DNA of 64,000 bases from Streptomyces spiramyceticus (lineage in GTDB: Bacteria > Actinomycetota > Actinomycetes > Streptomycetales > Streptomycetaceae). A program made the translations under genes and the position numbers. Of this stretch, positions 7,705 to 16,279 are shown piece by piece; the stretch's first letter is position 1; every line of letters starts with the position of its first letter. The DNA lies in the NCBI RefSeq assembly GCF_028807635.1, contig NZ_JARBAX010000001.1:4389501-4453500 (forward strand), read 5' to 3'. The notes beneath the pieces were generated by a model, which did not search any database, was not told where the DNA came from, and saw nothing but the letters and a program-made list of their open reading frames with translations.

Positions 7705-8565
7705 CTACATCAGTCCGCGCCGCGCCACCGTCGGCGCCCGGTGGCCCGCAATCGCCGCCACCATGTCCAGCACCTGCTTCGTCTCCGCGACCTCGTGCAC
7801 GCGATAGACCTGCGCCCCGAGCCACGCCGAGACGGCCGTCGTGGCCAGCGTGCCGATCACCCGTTCCTTCACCGGCTTGTCGAGCGTCTCGCCGACGAAG
7901 TCCTTGTTGGACAGCGAGACGAGCACCGGCCAACCCGTTTCCACCATCTCGCCGAGCCGCCGCGTCGCTTCGAGACTGTGCCGGGTGTTCTTGCCGAAGT
8001 CGTGCCCCGGGTCGATCAGAATCGCGTCGCGCCGCACCCCGAGTTTCTCCGCGCGCGTGGCCAGCCCGACCGTGACGTCGAGAATGTCCGCCATCACGTC
8101 GTCGTACTCGATCCGGTGCGGCCGCGTCCGCGGCTCCGCGTGGCCCGCGTGCGTACAGACCAGGCCCACATCGAAACGGGCCGCCACCTCGGCGAGCTTC
8201 GGGTCCACCCCGCCCCATGCGTCGTTCAGCAGATCCGCGCCCGCCTCGCAGACCGCCTCGCCGACGTCGTGCCGCCAGGTGTCGACGCTGATCACCACGT
8301 CCGGATGCCGCCTGCGGACCTCGGCCACGAAACCGACCGTCCGCCGCGCCTCCTCAAGGGCGCTCACCTCTTCGCCCGGACCGGCCTTCACGCCGCCGAT
8401 GTCGATGATGGCAGCGCCCTCCGACACCGCCTGCTCGACGCGGGCCAGCGCAGGCTCGTCGTCGAAGGTCGAACCCTGGTCGTAGAAGGAATCCGGGGTC
8501 CGGTTCACGATCGCCATGATCACCGGCTCGTGCGCTCCGAACTCGCGCCGTCCCAGCCTGAGCAC
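7705..8565 (-). CDS. folP2: FolP2-type dihydropteroate synthase homologue
   Basis: A 286-aa TIM-barrel protein of the pterin-binding family. The N-terminal signature reads MAIVNRTPDSFYDQGSTF rather than the canonical GILNVTPDSFSDGG. The later motifs DIGGVKAGPGEE, LINDPGHDFGKN-like (ILIDPGHDFGKNTRHS) and the closing VYRVHEV all match M. tuberculosis Rv1207 (FolP2), for which published biochemistry reported no DHPS activity. I therefore infer a paralogue, perhaps not the folate enzyme. The GTG at 8565 is preferred over the ATG at 8583 because AGGAGGAAACACG gives ideal ribosome-site spacing. It is divergent from the DivIVA-like gene. Confidence 0.85.
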   Translation of the reverse strand: MLRLGRREFGAHEPVIMAIVNRTPDSFYDQGSTFDDEPALARVEQAVSEGAAIIDIGGVKAGPGEEVSALEEARRTVGFVAEVRRRHPDVVISVDTWRHDVGEAVCEAGADLLNDAWGGVDPKLAEVAARFDVGLVCTHAGHAEPRTRPHRIEYDDVMADILDVTVGLATRAEKLGVRRDAILIDPGHDFGKNTRHSLEATRRLGEMVETGWPVLVSLSNKDFVGETLDKPVKERVIGTLATTAVSAWLGAQVYRVHEVAETKQVLDMVAAIAGHRAPTVARRGLM

Positions 8566-8671
8566 CGTGTTTCCTCCTCGCATCGGTCGCCTGCGACCTT
8601 AACTGTCAGTGCCGCATGGCACGATCGGGACTGGACAGTTTCCGCTTTGTGCGTGCCCCGGGGAGACGCTC

Positions 8672-9037
8672 GTGTTCTTGTTCTTGGTTGTGGCGATGGT
8701 CGTGGTGGTCGCCGCGGTCACCCTCGCCGTGGTGGGCGGAGGCGGCAGCGACAGCGGTGGCGTTCTGCCGGAAACGGCACCCGAGGAGTTCGTGGACCCG
8801 CTGCCCGTGACACGCCCTGTGGGCCGGGCGGACATCGAGGCGCTGCGCCTGCCGATGGCGCCCCGGGGGTACCGGATGTCCGACGTCGACGACGTGCTGG
8901 GCAGGGTGGGCGCGGAGCTCGCGGAGCGCGACGCGCGGATCGCGGAGCTGGAGGCCGCGCTGGCGGGCGTCCAGGCAAGAGCGGTCGGCGGCCGGGGCCT
9001 CTTCAGGGACGCGTCGGACGAGGAGCCGCAGTCATGA
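8672..9037 (+). CDS. Small DivIVA-domain membrane protein
   Basis: The 121-aa protein has an N-terminal hydrophobic helix (residues 1-21) and a Gly/Ser linker. A DivIVA-like N-terminal motif follows (LPMAPRGYRMSDVDDVLGRV, about residues 66-86), then a predicted coiled coil (AELAERDARIAELEAAL). DivIVA-type motifs recognise curved membrane and scaffold polar growth, so a membrane-associated structural role is plausible. It corresponds in position to M. tuberculosis Rv1209. The GTG at 8672 follows GGGGAGACGCTC. It overlaps tag by four bases (ATGA), so the two are translationally coupled. Confidence 0.82.
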   Translation: MFLFLVVAMVVVVAAVTLAVVGGGGSDSGGVLPETAPEEFVDPLPVTRPVGRADIEALRLPMAPRGYRMSDVDDVLGRVGAELAERDARIAELEAALAGVQARAVGGRGLFRDASDEEPQS

Positions 9038-9633
9038 CGGCGGTGACGGTGGGCGGCGCCGTGGCAGGCCCGGACGGCGGCCTGCGCTGCCCGTGGGGCC
9101 TGGCCACCGAGGAGTACGTGGCGTATCACGACGAGGAGTGGGGCCGCCCGGTCCACGGCGACGACGCGCTGTACGAACGGCTCTGCCTGGAGGCGTTCCA
9201 GTCCGGCCTGTCCTGGCTGACGATCCTGCGCAGGCGCGAGGGCTTCCGTACCGCCTTCGACGGTTTCAAGATCGCTTCGGTGGCCGCCTTCACGGACGCC
9301 GACGCGGAGCGCCTGCTCGCCGACCCGGGCATCATCCGCAACCGCGCCAAGATCGCCGCGACCCTCGCCAACGCCAGGACGCTCGCCGACTGGCAGGCCG
9401 GCGAGCTCGACGCCCTCATCTGGTCGTACGCCCCGGATCCCGCGACGCGCCCGGCGCCCCGCACAATCTCCGACGTCCCGGCGGTCACCCCCGAGTCCGT
9501 CGCGCTGTCCAAGGCCCTCAAGAAGCGCGGCATACGCTTCGTGGGCCCCACTACCGCGTACGCGCTGATGCAGGCGTGCGGCCTGGTCGACGACCACCTC
9601 GCGGAGTGCGTGGTGCGCGGCGGGGCTTCCTAG
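9034..9633 (+). CDS. tag: DNA-3-methyladenine glycosylase I
   Basis: The 199-aa base-excision repair glycosylase removes N3-methyladenine from alkylated DNA. The Tag signature is clear: CPWG near residue 20, YVAYHDEEWGRPVHGDDALY, then the helix GLSWLTILRRREGFR and IRNRAKIAATLANAR. The C-terminal FVGPTTAYALMQACGLVDDH carries the zinc-binding Cys/His set. The length matches the family (about 190 aa). Its ATG overlaps the stop of the DivIVA-like gene (ATGA), so it is co-translated with it. Confidence 0.93.
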   Translation: MTAVTVGGAVAGPDGGLRCPWGLATEEYVAYHDEEWGRPVHGDDALYERLCLEAFQSGLSWLTILRRREGFRTAFDGFKIASVAAFTDADAERLLADPGIIRNRAKIAATLANARTLADWQAGELDALIWSYAPDPATRPAPRTISDVPAVTPESVALSKALKKRGIRFVGPTTAYALMQACGLVDDHLAECVVRGGAS

Positions 9634-9656
9634 GGCTCCCGCCGCGGTTCCAGCTC

Positions 9657-10457
9657 CTAGCGGCCGACGTACTTCGCCTTCTCCTTGGCGATGAAGGCCT
9701 CGACGGCGATGGTGTGGTCCTCCGACGCGCCCGCCTTCGACTGGAGTTCGTCCTCCTTTTCGAGGGTCTCGCTGAGGCTGTGAGCCGTGCCGTACGCCAT
9801 GGACTCCTTGATCGCGGCGTACGCGAGGGTCGGCCCCTCGGCCAGGGCGCGGGCGACGGCGGCCGCCTCCGTGGCCAAGTCATCGGCCGGGACGAGCTTG
9901 TTGGCGATGCCCAGGTCGAACGCCTCCTGCGCGGAGATGGAGCGCGGGAAGAGCAGCAGGTCGGCGGCGCGGCTCTGGCCGATCAGGCGCGGCAGCGTCC
10001 AGGAAACGCCCGAGTCGGCGGTCAGAGCGACGGCGGCGAAGGCCGTGTTGAAGGCGGCGTTGTCTGCTACGACCCGGTAGTCGGCGGCGAACGCGAAGCC
10101 CGCCCCGGCGCCGGCGGCGACCCCGTTGACCCCGGCGACGACCGGCTTCGGCATCTCGGTCAGGGCCCGCACGATGGGGTTGTAGTGCTCGCGCACCGTG
10201 TTCATGGTCTGGCCCGTGCCCGCCTCGCGGTCGGCGGCGAGCGAGGCGGTGTGCTCCCTGAGGTCCTGGCCCACACAGAAGGCCCGGCCGGTGGCGGTGA
10301 GCAGGACCGCCCGTACCGCGGAATCGGCGGCTGCGGCCTGCACGGCGTCCCGTAGTGCGACCTTGGCCTCGGTGTTCATGGCGTTCATGGACTCGGGACG
10401 ATTGATCGTGATCGTTGCGAGTCCGTCGGTCACCTCGTAGAGCACGGTGTCGGCCAT
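9657..10457 (-). CDS. Enoyl-CoA hydratase/isomerase (crotonase family)
   Basis: The 266-aa crotonase-fold enzyme has ATITINRPESMNAMNTEAKV (about residues 14-33), AFCVGQDLREH (oxyanion-hole region) and VNGVAAGAGAGFAFAADYR. The hydratase Glu pair is not intact: the position normally carrying the first catalytic Glu is in GVAAGAG and the second region reads ALTADSGVSWTLPRLIG. It resembles PaaG-type isomerases, whose key residue is an Asp (here in TADSG). Substrate is unknown; fatty-acid or phenylacetate-type acyl-CoA is possible. The ATG at 10457 follows AGGGGAT. The gene is convergent with tag. Confidence 0.85.
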   Translation of the reverse strand: MADTVLYEVTDGLATITINRPESMNAMNTEAKVALRDAVQAAAADSAVRAVLLTATGRAFCVGQDLREHTASLAADREAGTGQTMNTVREHYNPIVRALTEMPKPVVAGVNGVAAGAGAGFAFAADYRVVADNAAFNTAFAAVALTADSGVSWTLPRLIGQSRAADLLLFPRSISAQEAFDLGIANKLVPADDLATEAAAVARALAEGPTLAYAAIKESMAYGTAHSLSETLEKEDELQSKAGASEDHTIAVEAFIAKEKAKYVGR

Positions 10458-10760
10458 CAGTAGATCCCCTTTTGCGGCTCGGGCGGGCATGTCCAGCTCA
10501 GCATGGCGGAAGATCACCGGGCGTGAACATGTGACCTGCGTCAAACAAAGTGGGGTCCCTGAGTGGCCGACGGCGGCGAAGTATCGCAGGCGGACTGCCG
10601 AAATGAGGGGTTATGGGAGAGCGCGTTGCACAAGCGATGCCGACCGATGTTGGTCATTGGGTCCTGCGATGCGGGATAATGACCTGGAAGCAATGTGTTC
10701 GATGCCGGTGACACCTGGGTTGTCGGCTGCGATGAGCTGGTTTCAGGAAGGGGAACGAGC
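10458..10760. promoter_or_regulatory. Divergent intergenic region with candidate DUF3117 promoter
   Basis: No coding sequence is seen in these 303 bp. TTGGTC at 10650-10655 and GATAAT at 10675-10680, 19 bp apart, form a plausible vegetative promoter about 80 bp ahead of the DUF3117 ATG at 10761. The other half presumably contains the promoter of the minus-strand crotonase gene. I did not find a clear box for it. Confidence 0.4.
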
Positions 10761-10928
10761 ATGGCGGCCATGAAGCCGCGGACGGGCGACGGCCCGCTCG
10801 AGGTGACCAAGGAGGGGCGGGGCATCGTCATGCGCGTTCCGCTCGAAGGCGGCGGTCGACTTGTCGTCGAGCTGACTCCGGATGAGGCCGATGCGCTCGG
10901 CGACGCTCTGAAGAAGGTCGTCGGCTAG
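10761..10928 (+). CDS. DUF3117 small conserved protein
   Basis: The 55-aa protein is highly conserved in actinobacteria (M. tuberculosis Rv1211 homologue). Recognisable segments are KPRTGDGPLEVTKEGRGIVM and the Pro/Glu-Asp-Ala helix VELTPDEADALGDALKKV. No function is known. The ATG at 10761 follows GGAAGGGGAACGAGC. Upstream in-frame codons belong to the promoter region. It is monocistronic, with its own terminator directly downstream. Confidence 0.9.
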   Translation: MAAMKPRTGDGPLEVTKEGRGIVMRVPLEGGGRLVVELTPDEADALGDALKKVVG

Positions 10929-10949
10929 AAGCGGAAGCGCCCGAACTTT

Positions 10950-10988
10950 CCACTGCCCCGGCACGCGTACAGCGTGCCGGGGCAGTGG
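10950..10988 (+). terminator. Terminator hairpin after DUF3117
   Basis: A perfect 17-bp stem (10950-10966 with 10972-10988) with a 5-nt loop. There is no U tract, as is common for streptomycete terminators. Confidence 0.75.
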
Positions 10989-11024
10989 TGTGTCGCCCTC
11001 CCGAAATGCTGATGCCCGCCGGGT

Positions 11025-11251
11025 TAGGGCGTGTCCGGCGGATCATGCCTGGGCCGCGGGGCTTGGTGCGCACATCTGCGGCGTTGTCGTCACTCTTCCC
11101 CAAGCTCTCGGCTTCGCTCGAGCAGGGGAGGCCCCAATCGCTCCGCGTCGACTCCCTCCTCCGCCTTGCAGCTGCACGCACCAAGCCCCGCTCACCAGCA
11201 CCGAGAACACGCCGCACCCTGAAGCCGGCCTGATCCGCCGGACACGCCCTA
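11025..11251. mobile_element. MITE-like element with 21-bp perfect terminal inverted repeats
   Basis: A 227-bp non-coding element is bounded by perfect 21-bp inverted repeats at 11025-11045 and 11231-11251. Each end begins TAGGGCGTGTCCGGC. The ends start with TA, consistent with a TA target duplication like that of IS630/Tc1-type transposition. The interior holds an imperfect hairpin (about 11096-11135) related to the repeats at 7525 and 17053. It encodes no protein, so it would need a transposase in trans. The right end provides or overlaps the TAG stop (11249-11251) of the adjacent O-methyltransferase gene. From memory, near-identical elements are dispersed in many Streptomyces genomes. Confidence 0.75.
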
Positions 11252-11914
11252 GGCGCGGAGTACCGCGCACAGCAGGCCGTCGCCCACCGGGAGCAGGGAC
11301 GGGACCAGCCGCCGGCTCTCCCGTACGGAGCGCAGCAGCTCCCGCAGGCGCAGCACCTCCGCAGGCTGGGCCGCGGAGTCGACCGTACGGCCGTCCGCGA
11401 AGACACCCTCGAAAACGACGATTCCGCCCGGTCTGAGCAGGCGCAACGATTCAGCGAGATAGTCCATGCACTCGAGCCGGTCCCCGTCGCAGAAGACGAG
11501 GTCGTAGCCGCCGTCCGCGAGCCGTGGGAGCACGTCCAGGGCGCGGCCCGGAATGAAGCGAGCCCGGTTGCCGGCGAAGCCTGCCGCACGGAACGCCTCG
11601 CGGGCGAACTGCTGCCGCTCCGGCTCCGGGTCGACGGTGGTGAGTACGCCGTCCGGCCGCATGCCCTGCAGCAGATATATGCCGGAGACGCCGGTGCCCG
11701 TACCGATTTCGGCGACCGCCTTGGCGTCCGCCGTGGCAGCGAGCAGCCGCAGGGCACCGCCGGCGCCGGGCGAGACCGAGCGGAGCCCAGCGTCCCGCGC
11801 CCGATCACGAGCCCAGTGCAGGGCTTCGTCCTCGGCGACATAGGCGTCGGCGAACGCCCAGCTCGTCTGCCGGTTGGCGGTAATGGGCCTCTCCTGTCCC
11901 CGTAGTTGGCGCAA
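11249..11914 (-). CDS. SAM-dependent O-methyltransferase (class I, COMT-like)
   Basis: The 221-aa Rossmann methyltransferase has motif [19 protein letters not shown] (about residues 68-85), the acidic TTVDPEPE and LVFCDGD. It aligns in position with M. tuberculosis Rv1220c beside sigE. The acceptor is unknown. The listed start is TTG at 11914 (reading [18 protein letters not shown]). An ATT codon 13 triplets later, with AGGAGAGGCCC just upstream, is an alternative non-canonical start that would fit the ribosome site better. Its stop codon lies inside the terminal repeat of the MITE. It is divergent from sigE. Confidence 0.85.
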   Translation of the reverse strand: MRQLRGQERPITANRQTSWAFADAYVAEDEALHWARDRARDAGLRSVSPGAGGALRLLAATADAKAVAEIGTGTGVSGIYLLQGMRPDGVLTTVDPEPERQQFAREAFRAAGFAGNRARFIPGRALDVLPRLADGGYDLVFCDGDRLECMDYLAESLRLLRPGGIVVFEGVFADGRTVDSAAQPAEVLRLRELLRSVRESRRLVPSLLPVGDGLLCAVLRA

Positions 11915-11937
11915 CCGTGACTGTATCCGCTGACGTC

Positions 11938-11964
11938 GGGAACCCGCAGATGGGACCGGGCGTT
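11938..11964 (+). promoter_or_regulatory. Candidate ECF-type promoter of sigE
   Basis: GGGAAC (11938-11943) and CGTT (11961-11964) are separated by 17 bp. This matches the GGAAC...CGTT architecture used by SigE/SigR-type ECF sigma factors, so sigE may be autoregulated. Transcription would begin near 11970, which excludes the earlier in-frame GTG at 11917 as the translation start. Confidence 0.55.
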
Positions 11965-12054
11965 ATGACGGCAGGGGGAGAGATGAATCAGGACCGAGTG
12001 CGGGTTCCAAATTCACGTAAAGATGCTTATCCGGAGCTAACGGGCGAGGTGGCT

Positions 12055-12837
12055 ATGGTAGGGGCTCCACTGGACACCACCAGAGCCGACAGGGGAGGTG
12101 CGGCTGCGCCTGTGGATCGGGGTGGAGTGCTGCGGCGCTTTCTCAGATCGGCGGGTGAGCCGAAATCCGTGACCGACATTGCTGACCGCGCCCATGGCCT
12201 CAACGGCTCCGCACAGACCGCGACCTTCGCCTCAGATGCGGAATCTCAGGCGTGGACTCCGCCCACATGGGAGGAGATCGTCAGCACGCAAAGTGGCCGC
12301 GTTTACCGCCTCGCTTACCGTCTGACCGGAAACCAGCACGATGCCGAGGACCTCACCCAAGAGGTTTTCGTCCGTGTCTTCCGCTCGCTGTCGACCTACA
12401 CGCCCGGCACTTTCGAGGGCTGGCTCCACCGCATCACGACCAACCTGTTCCTGGACATGGTCCGCCGCAAGCAGCGGATCCGCTTCGACGCGCTCGGCGA
12501 CGACGCCGCCGAGCGGCTGCCGAGCCGTGAACCGTCCCCGCAGCAGGTCTTCAACGACACGCACTTCGACGCGGACGTGCAGCAGGCGCTGGACACTCTC
12601 GCGCCCGAGTTCCGTGCGGCCGTCGTGCTCTGTGACATCGAGGGGCTTTCGTACGAGGAGATCGCCGCGACGCTGGGCGTCAAGCTCGGCACTGTACGCA
12701 GCCGAATCCACCGGGGCCGCTCCCATCTGCGCAAGGCTCTGCAGCACCGGTCTCCCGAGGCCCGTGCCGAGCAGCGTTCGCTTGCGACGGTCGGCACGGG
12801 TATCCCGGTGGTGGGCGGAGAGGGCGGAGCCGAGTGA
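12055..12837 (+). CDS. sigE: ECF sigma factor, SigE family
   Basis: A 260-aa extracytoplasmic-function sigma factor. Region 2 includes [29 protein letters not shown] and the -10-recognition segment [20 protein letters not shown]. Region 4 is [30 protein letters not shown]. It corresponds to M. tuberculosis SigE by neighbours: methyltransferase upstream, then rseA, htrA and tatB. I prefer the ATG at 12055. ATG 11983 (AGGGGGAG upstream, tight spacing) is an alternative, and the earlier GTG 11917 lies before the predicted promoter. The N-terminal 65 residues are variable. The stop overlaps the rseA GTG (GTGA). Confidence 0.92.
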   Translation: MVGAPLDTTRADRGGAAAPVDRGGVLRRFLRSAGEPKSVTDIADRAHGLNGSAQTATFASDAESQAWTPPTWEEIVSTQSGRVYRLAYRLTGNQHDAEDLTQEVFVRVFRSLSTYTPGTFEGWLHRITTNLFLDMVRRKQRIRFDALGDDAAERLPSREPSPQQVFNDTHFDADVQQALDTLAPEFRAAVVLCDIEGLSYEEIAATLGVKLGTVRSRIHRGRSHLRKALQHRSPEARAEQRSLATVGTGIPVVGGEGGAE

Positions 12838-13772
12838 GTGGCACCCGACCCACTTCTGCCGAGCAGCACCTGGGGGACCGGCTGGCCGCCCTGGTGGACG
12901 GTGAGCTGGACCACGACGCCCGCGAGCGTGTCCTGTCGCACTTGGCGACGTGTGCCAAGTGCAAAGCAGAGGCCGACGCCCAGCGCAGGCTGAAGAGCGT
13001 CTTCTCGACCACCGCACCGCCGCCGCCCTCCGAGGGCCTGCTCGCACGACTCCAGGGCCTGCCCGCCGGTGGCCCCGGGGGCGACGACGGCGACGACGGA
13101 AACCTGTTCGGCCGCGGAACCTTCGGGAACGGAGTCTTCGGCACGGACACCCCGAGGGGGAGACCCGGTGGCGTCTTCTACATGCCGACCGGGGGGCACG
13201 CCCTTCCGGCCGCCGCGTCCGAGCGGGGCTTCCGCATCCATGACGTGGGCCGCGCGGAGGCGGAGCGTTCGGGCGGACGGGGGCGGCGGTTCGCCTTCGC
13301 GGCGGCCAGTGCGGTGTCGCTCGCGGCGTTCGCGCTCGGCGGCGCCATGCCGCTGGGATCAGGGGGTGAGACCAATGCCCGAGGCGGAGCCTCGGGCAAC
13401 AACGTCACGCCGCTGCGTACGCCCACCACGGCCGCCGCTGCCACGGAAAGCACCAGCCGCCGCAGCGAGCGCGGCGGCCTGCTCGCGGCATCCGGCGAAC
13501 GTCCCGCAGCAGCGCCCAGTTCGGTCAACTCCACCGCCGCTGTGCCGTCCAGATACGTAGAAGTGGGCATGGGTACGGGCCCGGTCCAGCCACTGACGCA
13601 TCCGTTCTCGGCGCCTCTGCTGAGCGGCGCGGCCCCGCTGCCGCTGATACGTCCGTCGGTTTCGTCTCTGCCGTTCAGTCATGCCCCTCATCGGAAACCG
13701 CCGGTGTCGTTCTCGCCGTCGGCAAGCCAGTTGGCAGCTCCGTCCCAGTCCGGGCTGCCTGTTTCGCCCTGA
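12834..13772 (+). CDS. rseA: Anti-sigma factor with zinc-finger ZAS domain (RseA-like)
   Basis: A 312-aa membrane anti-sigma factor. The N-terminal ZAS domain has the zinc motif H-x3-C-x2-C (HLATCAKC at about residues 38-45) within [15 protein letters not shown] hydrophobic helix follows at about residues 155-178 ([20 protein letters not shown]). The C-terminal part is Ser/Pro/Ala-rich and presumably extracytoplasmic. The ZAS motif suggests redox or zinc-responsive release of SigE. The GTG at 12834 overlaps the sigE stop by four bases, so stoichiometric co-translation is expected. The extended C-terminus is longer than in mycobacterial RseA (about 150 aa). Confidence 0.88.
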   Translation: MSGTRPTSAEQHLGDRLAALVDGELDHDARERVLSHLATCAKCKAEADAQRRLKSVFSTTAPPPPSEGLLARLQGLPAGGPGGDDGDDGNLFGRGTFGNGVFGTDTPRGRPGGVFYMPTGGHALPAAASERGFRIHDVGRAEAERSGGRGRRFAFAAASAVSLAAFALGGAMPLGSGGETNARGGASGNNVTPLRTPTTAAAATESTSRRSERGGLLAASGERPAAAPSSVNSTAAVPSRYVEVGMGTGPVQPLTHPFSAPLLSGAAPLPLIRPSVSSLPFSHAPHRKPPVSFSPSASQLAAPSQSGLPVSP

Positions 13773-13894
13773 CGTCCACCGGCCACTGCGCGGCCATTCG
13801 CAAACCTGGTTGAATCCATGGAGGGTGCCCCCACGGGGCACGGACAACGAGGTGGCACTGCCCGAGCGGCGTGCTCGTGGGTTGCGGGGAGAGC

Positions 13895-15610
13895 ATGGAC
13901 GAGGGCAAGCCCGCTGGGTCGAAGGCGAAGTGGTGGAGCCGTCCCGCAAGGACGGTCAACCGCTCAACGGATGCCCCGGAGGCGGCAGTTCATGCCGCCT
14001 CCGACGACCAACCGGATCAGCCGGACCATGAAGTGCACGCGCCGGACGCGCCCCGGGAGACCGGAGCCGCGGAGCCGGTCGCGGCCGCGTCGCCGGACCG
14101 CATAGCGCAGCAGTCCCCGGAGCAGCAGTCCCCCGAGCAGCACGTCCCCGAGCAGTACGCCTCCGAGCCCGGCGGGCGGACGCGGCCGCAGCCGCTGCAC
14201 GCGCCCGATCCGTACGGGACACCGCCCTACGGAGGCCCAGGACCCTGGGCGCCCGCGCCGCCCGTGCAGCGGCCGGTGCCCACCCCGCCGCAGGGCACGT
14301 TCGTACCGCCGGGCGCCCGCGCCTCGAACGGCGCCGGTACAGCCGGGCCCGCGCACGCCCCCCTGCCGGTGTCCCCGCCGCACAACCAGCAGCCGCACCA
14401 GCCGCACCACCAGCCTTCGCAGTGGCTTCAGTACGACCCCTGGGGCACCATCCAGCAGCCGCTGACCCACCCCGGCGCTCCGGGTGGCGCCCCGAAGAAG
14501 AAGGGGCGCGGGGCCCGCCTGTTCGTCGGGGCGCTGCTGATCGCGCTGGTCGCCGGAGGCATCGGCGGCGGCGTCGGGGCGTACATCGAGCGCAACGGCG
14601 GCATCACCCGCGTCGAGCTCCCGCAGGCCGCCAAGGCGGACGGCAAGGCGCGTCCCGCCGACAGCGTCGCGGGCATAGCCGCCAGCGCTCTGCCGGGCGT
14701 CGTCACGCTGCACGTCAGCGGCGCGGGCGAGCAGGGCACAGGCACCGGCTTCGTGCTCGACGCCCAGGGCCACATCCTCACCAACCACCACGTGGTGGAG
14801 CCCGCCGGCGCTTCCGGCAACATCACCGTCACCTTCAGCCGCGGCGAGACCGCCAAGGCGAAGGTGATAGGCAAGGACAGCGGCTACGACCTGGCCGTCG
14901 TCCAGGTGACCGGCGTCGACGGCCTCCGGCCGCTGCCCCTGGGCAATTCCGAGAACGTGCAGGTCGGCGACCCGGTGGTGGCCATCGGCGCACCCTTCGA
15001 CCTCCAGAACACCGTGACCTCCGGCATCATCAGCGCCAAGGAACGCCCCATCACCGCGGGCGGCGAGAAGGGCGACGGCAGCGACGTCAGCTATGTGAAC
15101 GCGCTCCAGACCGATGCGCCGATAAACCCGGGCAATTCCGGCGGCCCGCTGCTGGACGGCAAGGCCAACGTCATCGGCATCAACAGCGCCATCCGCGCCG
15201 CGGGCAACGGCACGGGCCTCGAAGGCGGCCAGGGCGGCAGCATCGGCCTCGGCTTCGCGATACCCATCAACCAGGGCAAGCGAGTGGCCGAGGAGCTGAT
15301 CAACACGGGTAGGGCGACCCACCCGGTGATCGGCGTAACGCTCGACATGAAGTACACGGGCGACGGCGCCCGCGTCGGCACCAAGGGCGCCAAGGGGCCG
15401 GCCGTGACACCCGGCGGCGCCGGCGCCAAGGCCGGGATCCAGCCGCGCGACATCATCACCGAGGTCGACGGGCAGCGGGTGCACAACGGCCAGGAACTGA
15501 TCGTCAAGATCCGCTCCCACCGCCCCGGCGACCGCCTGGAGCTGACCGTGGTGCGGGAGGGCGAGGAGCGGTCCGTCGCCGTCACGCTCGGCTCGGCGGA
15601 CGGCACGTGA
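13895..15610 (+). CDS. htrA: HtrA/DegP-like serine protease with PDZ domain
   Basis: A 571-aa membrane-tethered S1C protease for misfolded envelope proteins. The N-terminal ~200 residues are cytoplasmic and Pro/Gln-rich (EQQSPEQ repeats). One transmembrane helix lies at about 210-232 (LFVGALLIALVAGGIGGGVG). The catalytic triad is visible: His in LTNHHVV (about residue 299), Asp in YDLAVVQV (about 332) and Ser in NPGNSGGPLL (about 415). A C-terminal PDZ domain follows (GIQPRDIITEVDGQRVHNG). The ATG at 13895 follows GGGGAGAGC. It is the third gene of the sigE-rseA-htrA-tatB order. A GTGCCCC/GGGGCAC hairpin at 13825-13841 in the 122-bp gap could moderate expression. Confidence 0.93.
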   Translation: MDEGKPAGSKAKWWSRPARTVNRSTDAPEAAVHAASDDQPDQPDHEVHAPDAPRETGAAEPVAAASPDRIAQQSPEQQSPEQHVPEQYASEPGGRTRPQPLHAPDPYGTPPYGGPGPWAPAPPVQRPVPTPPQGTFVPPGARASNGAGTAGPAHAPLPVSPPHNQQPHQPHHQPSQWLQYDPWGTIQQPLTHPGAPGGAPKKKGRGARLFVGALLIALVAGGIGGGVGAYIERNGGITRVELPQAAKADGKARPADSVAGIAASALPGVVTLHVSGAGEQGTGTGFVLDAQGHILTNHHVVEPAGASGNITVTFSRGETAKAKVIGKDSGYDLAVVQVTGVDGLRPLPLGNSENVQVGDPVVAIGAPFDLQNTVTSGIISAKERPITAGGEKGDGSDVSYVNALQTDAPINPGNSGGPLLDGKANVIGINSAIRAAGNGTGLEGGQGGSIGLGFAIPINQGKRVAEELINTGRATHPVIGVTLDMKYTGDGARVGTKGAKGPAVTPGGAGAKAGIQPRDIITEVDGQRVHNGQELIVKIRSHRPGDRLELTVVREGEERSVAVTLGSADGT

Positions 15611-15708
15611 GCGAGCGCACAGACGTCCACATGGGTGTCGCGTGAAGGTACCGGCCGGACAGATTGGGCGGGTACCGTGGACCGGGCCCGGACCGAAGGA
15701 GCAACAAG

Positions 15709-16161
15709 GTGTTCAGTGACATAGGCGCGCTAGAGCTGGTGACGCTGGTGGTCCTTGCTGTGCTCGTCTTCGGTCCGGAAAAGCTTCCGAAGCTCATCCA
15801 GGACGCCTCGGCGACGATCCGTAAGATCCGCGAGTTCTCCGAGAGCGCGAAGCAGGACATCCGCTCCGAACTGGGCCCGGAGTTCAAGGATTTCGAGTTC
15901 GAGGACCTCAACCCCAAGAATTTCGTCCGTAAGCAGCTCATGGACAACGACGATCTGGGGCTGAAGGAGATCCGCAGCAGCTTCGATCTCAAGAGCGAGA
16001 TCGCCGAGGTCGCCGACGCCGTGCACGGCCGCGACAGCGATTCGGGTTCGGCCGGGCGGGCCAATCTGTCGAAAGAATCGGCGGGCACTCCCGACCTCCT
16101 GAAGAAGCGTGAAACGCCCGCTCAGAGCGAGCGTCCGCCCTTCGACGCAGACGCCACCTGA
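15709..16161 (+). CDS. tatB: Sec-independent translocase protein TatB
   Basis: A 150-aa TatB. It has a single N-terminal transmembrane helix (GALELVTLVVLAVLVFGPEK with the diagnostic FGPEKLPK), an amphipathic helix rich in charged residues and a long hydrophilic tail. TatB with TatC recognises twin-arginine signal peptides. The GTG at 15709 follows GAAGGAGCAACAAG. The tail is longer than in E. coli in its Asp/Glu/Lys content but typical for actinobacteria. Its place after htrA links folded-protein export with envelope stress control. Confidence 0.93.
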   Translation: MFSDIGALELVTLVVLAVLVFGPEKLPKLIQDASATIRKIREFSESAKQDIRSELGPEFKDFEFEDLNPKNFVRKQLMDNDDLGLKEIRSSFDLKSEIAEVADAVHGRDSDSGSAGRANLSKESAGTPDLLKKRETPAQSERPPFDADAT

Positions 16162-16279
16162 GACCAGGCAATCCAGACGAGCCGCACCAAGGTGGCTATC
16201 CTCCATCTGTCCGGTCAGAGGACGCCCGAGGGGGGCGGGCCCGCTCCGGACGCTACGGATCGAGGAGGCGGCCGGATAG

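Noticed and set aside
11917..12054. Upstream extension of SigE to the GTG at 11917
   Set aside because: It contains a good ECF promoter in non-coding-like sequence and lacks a ribosome site.
13964..15520. Minus-strand 518-codon frame
   Set aside because: Antisense shadow of htrA, which has its full catalytic triad on the plus strand.
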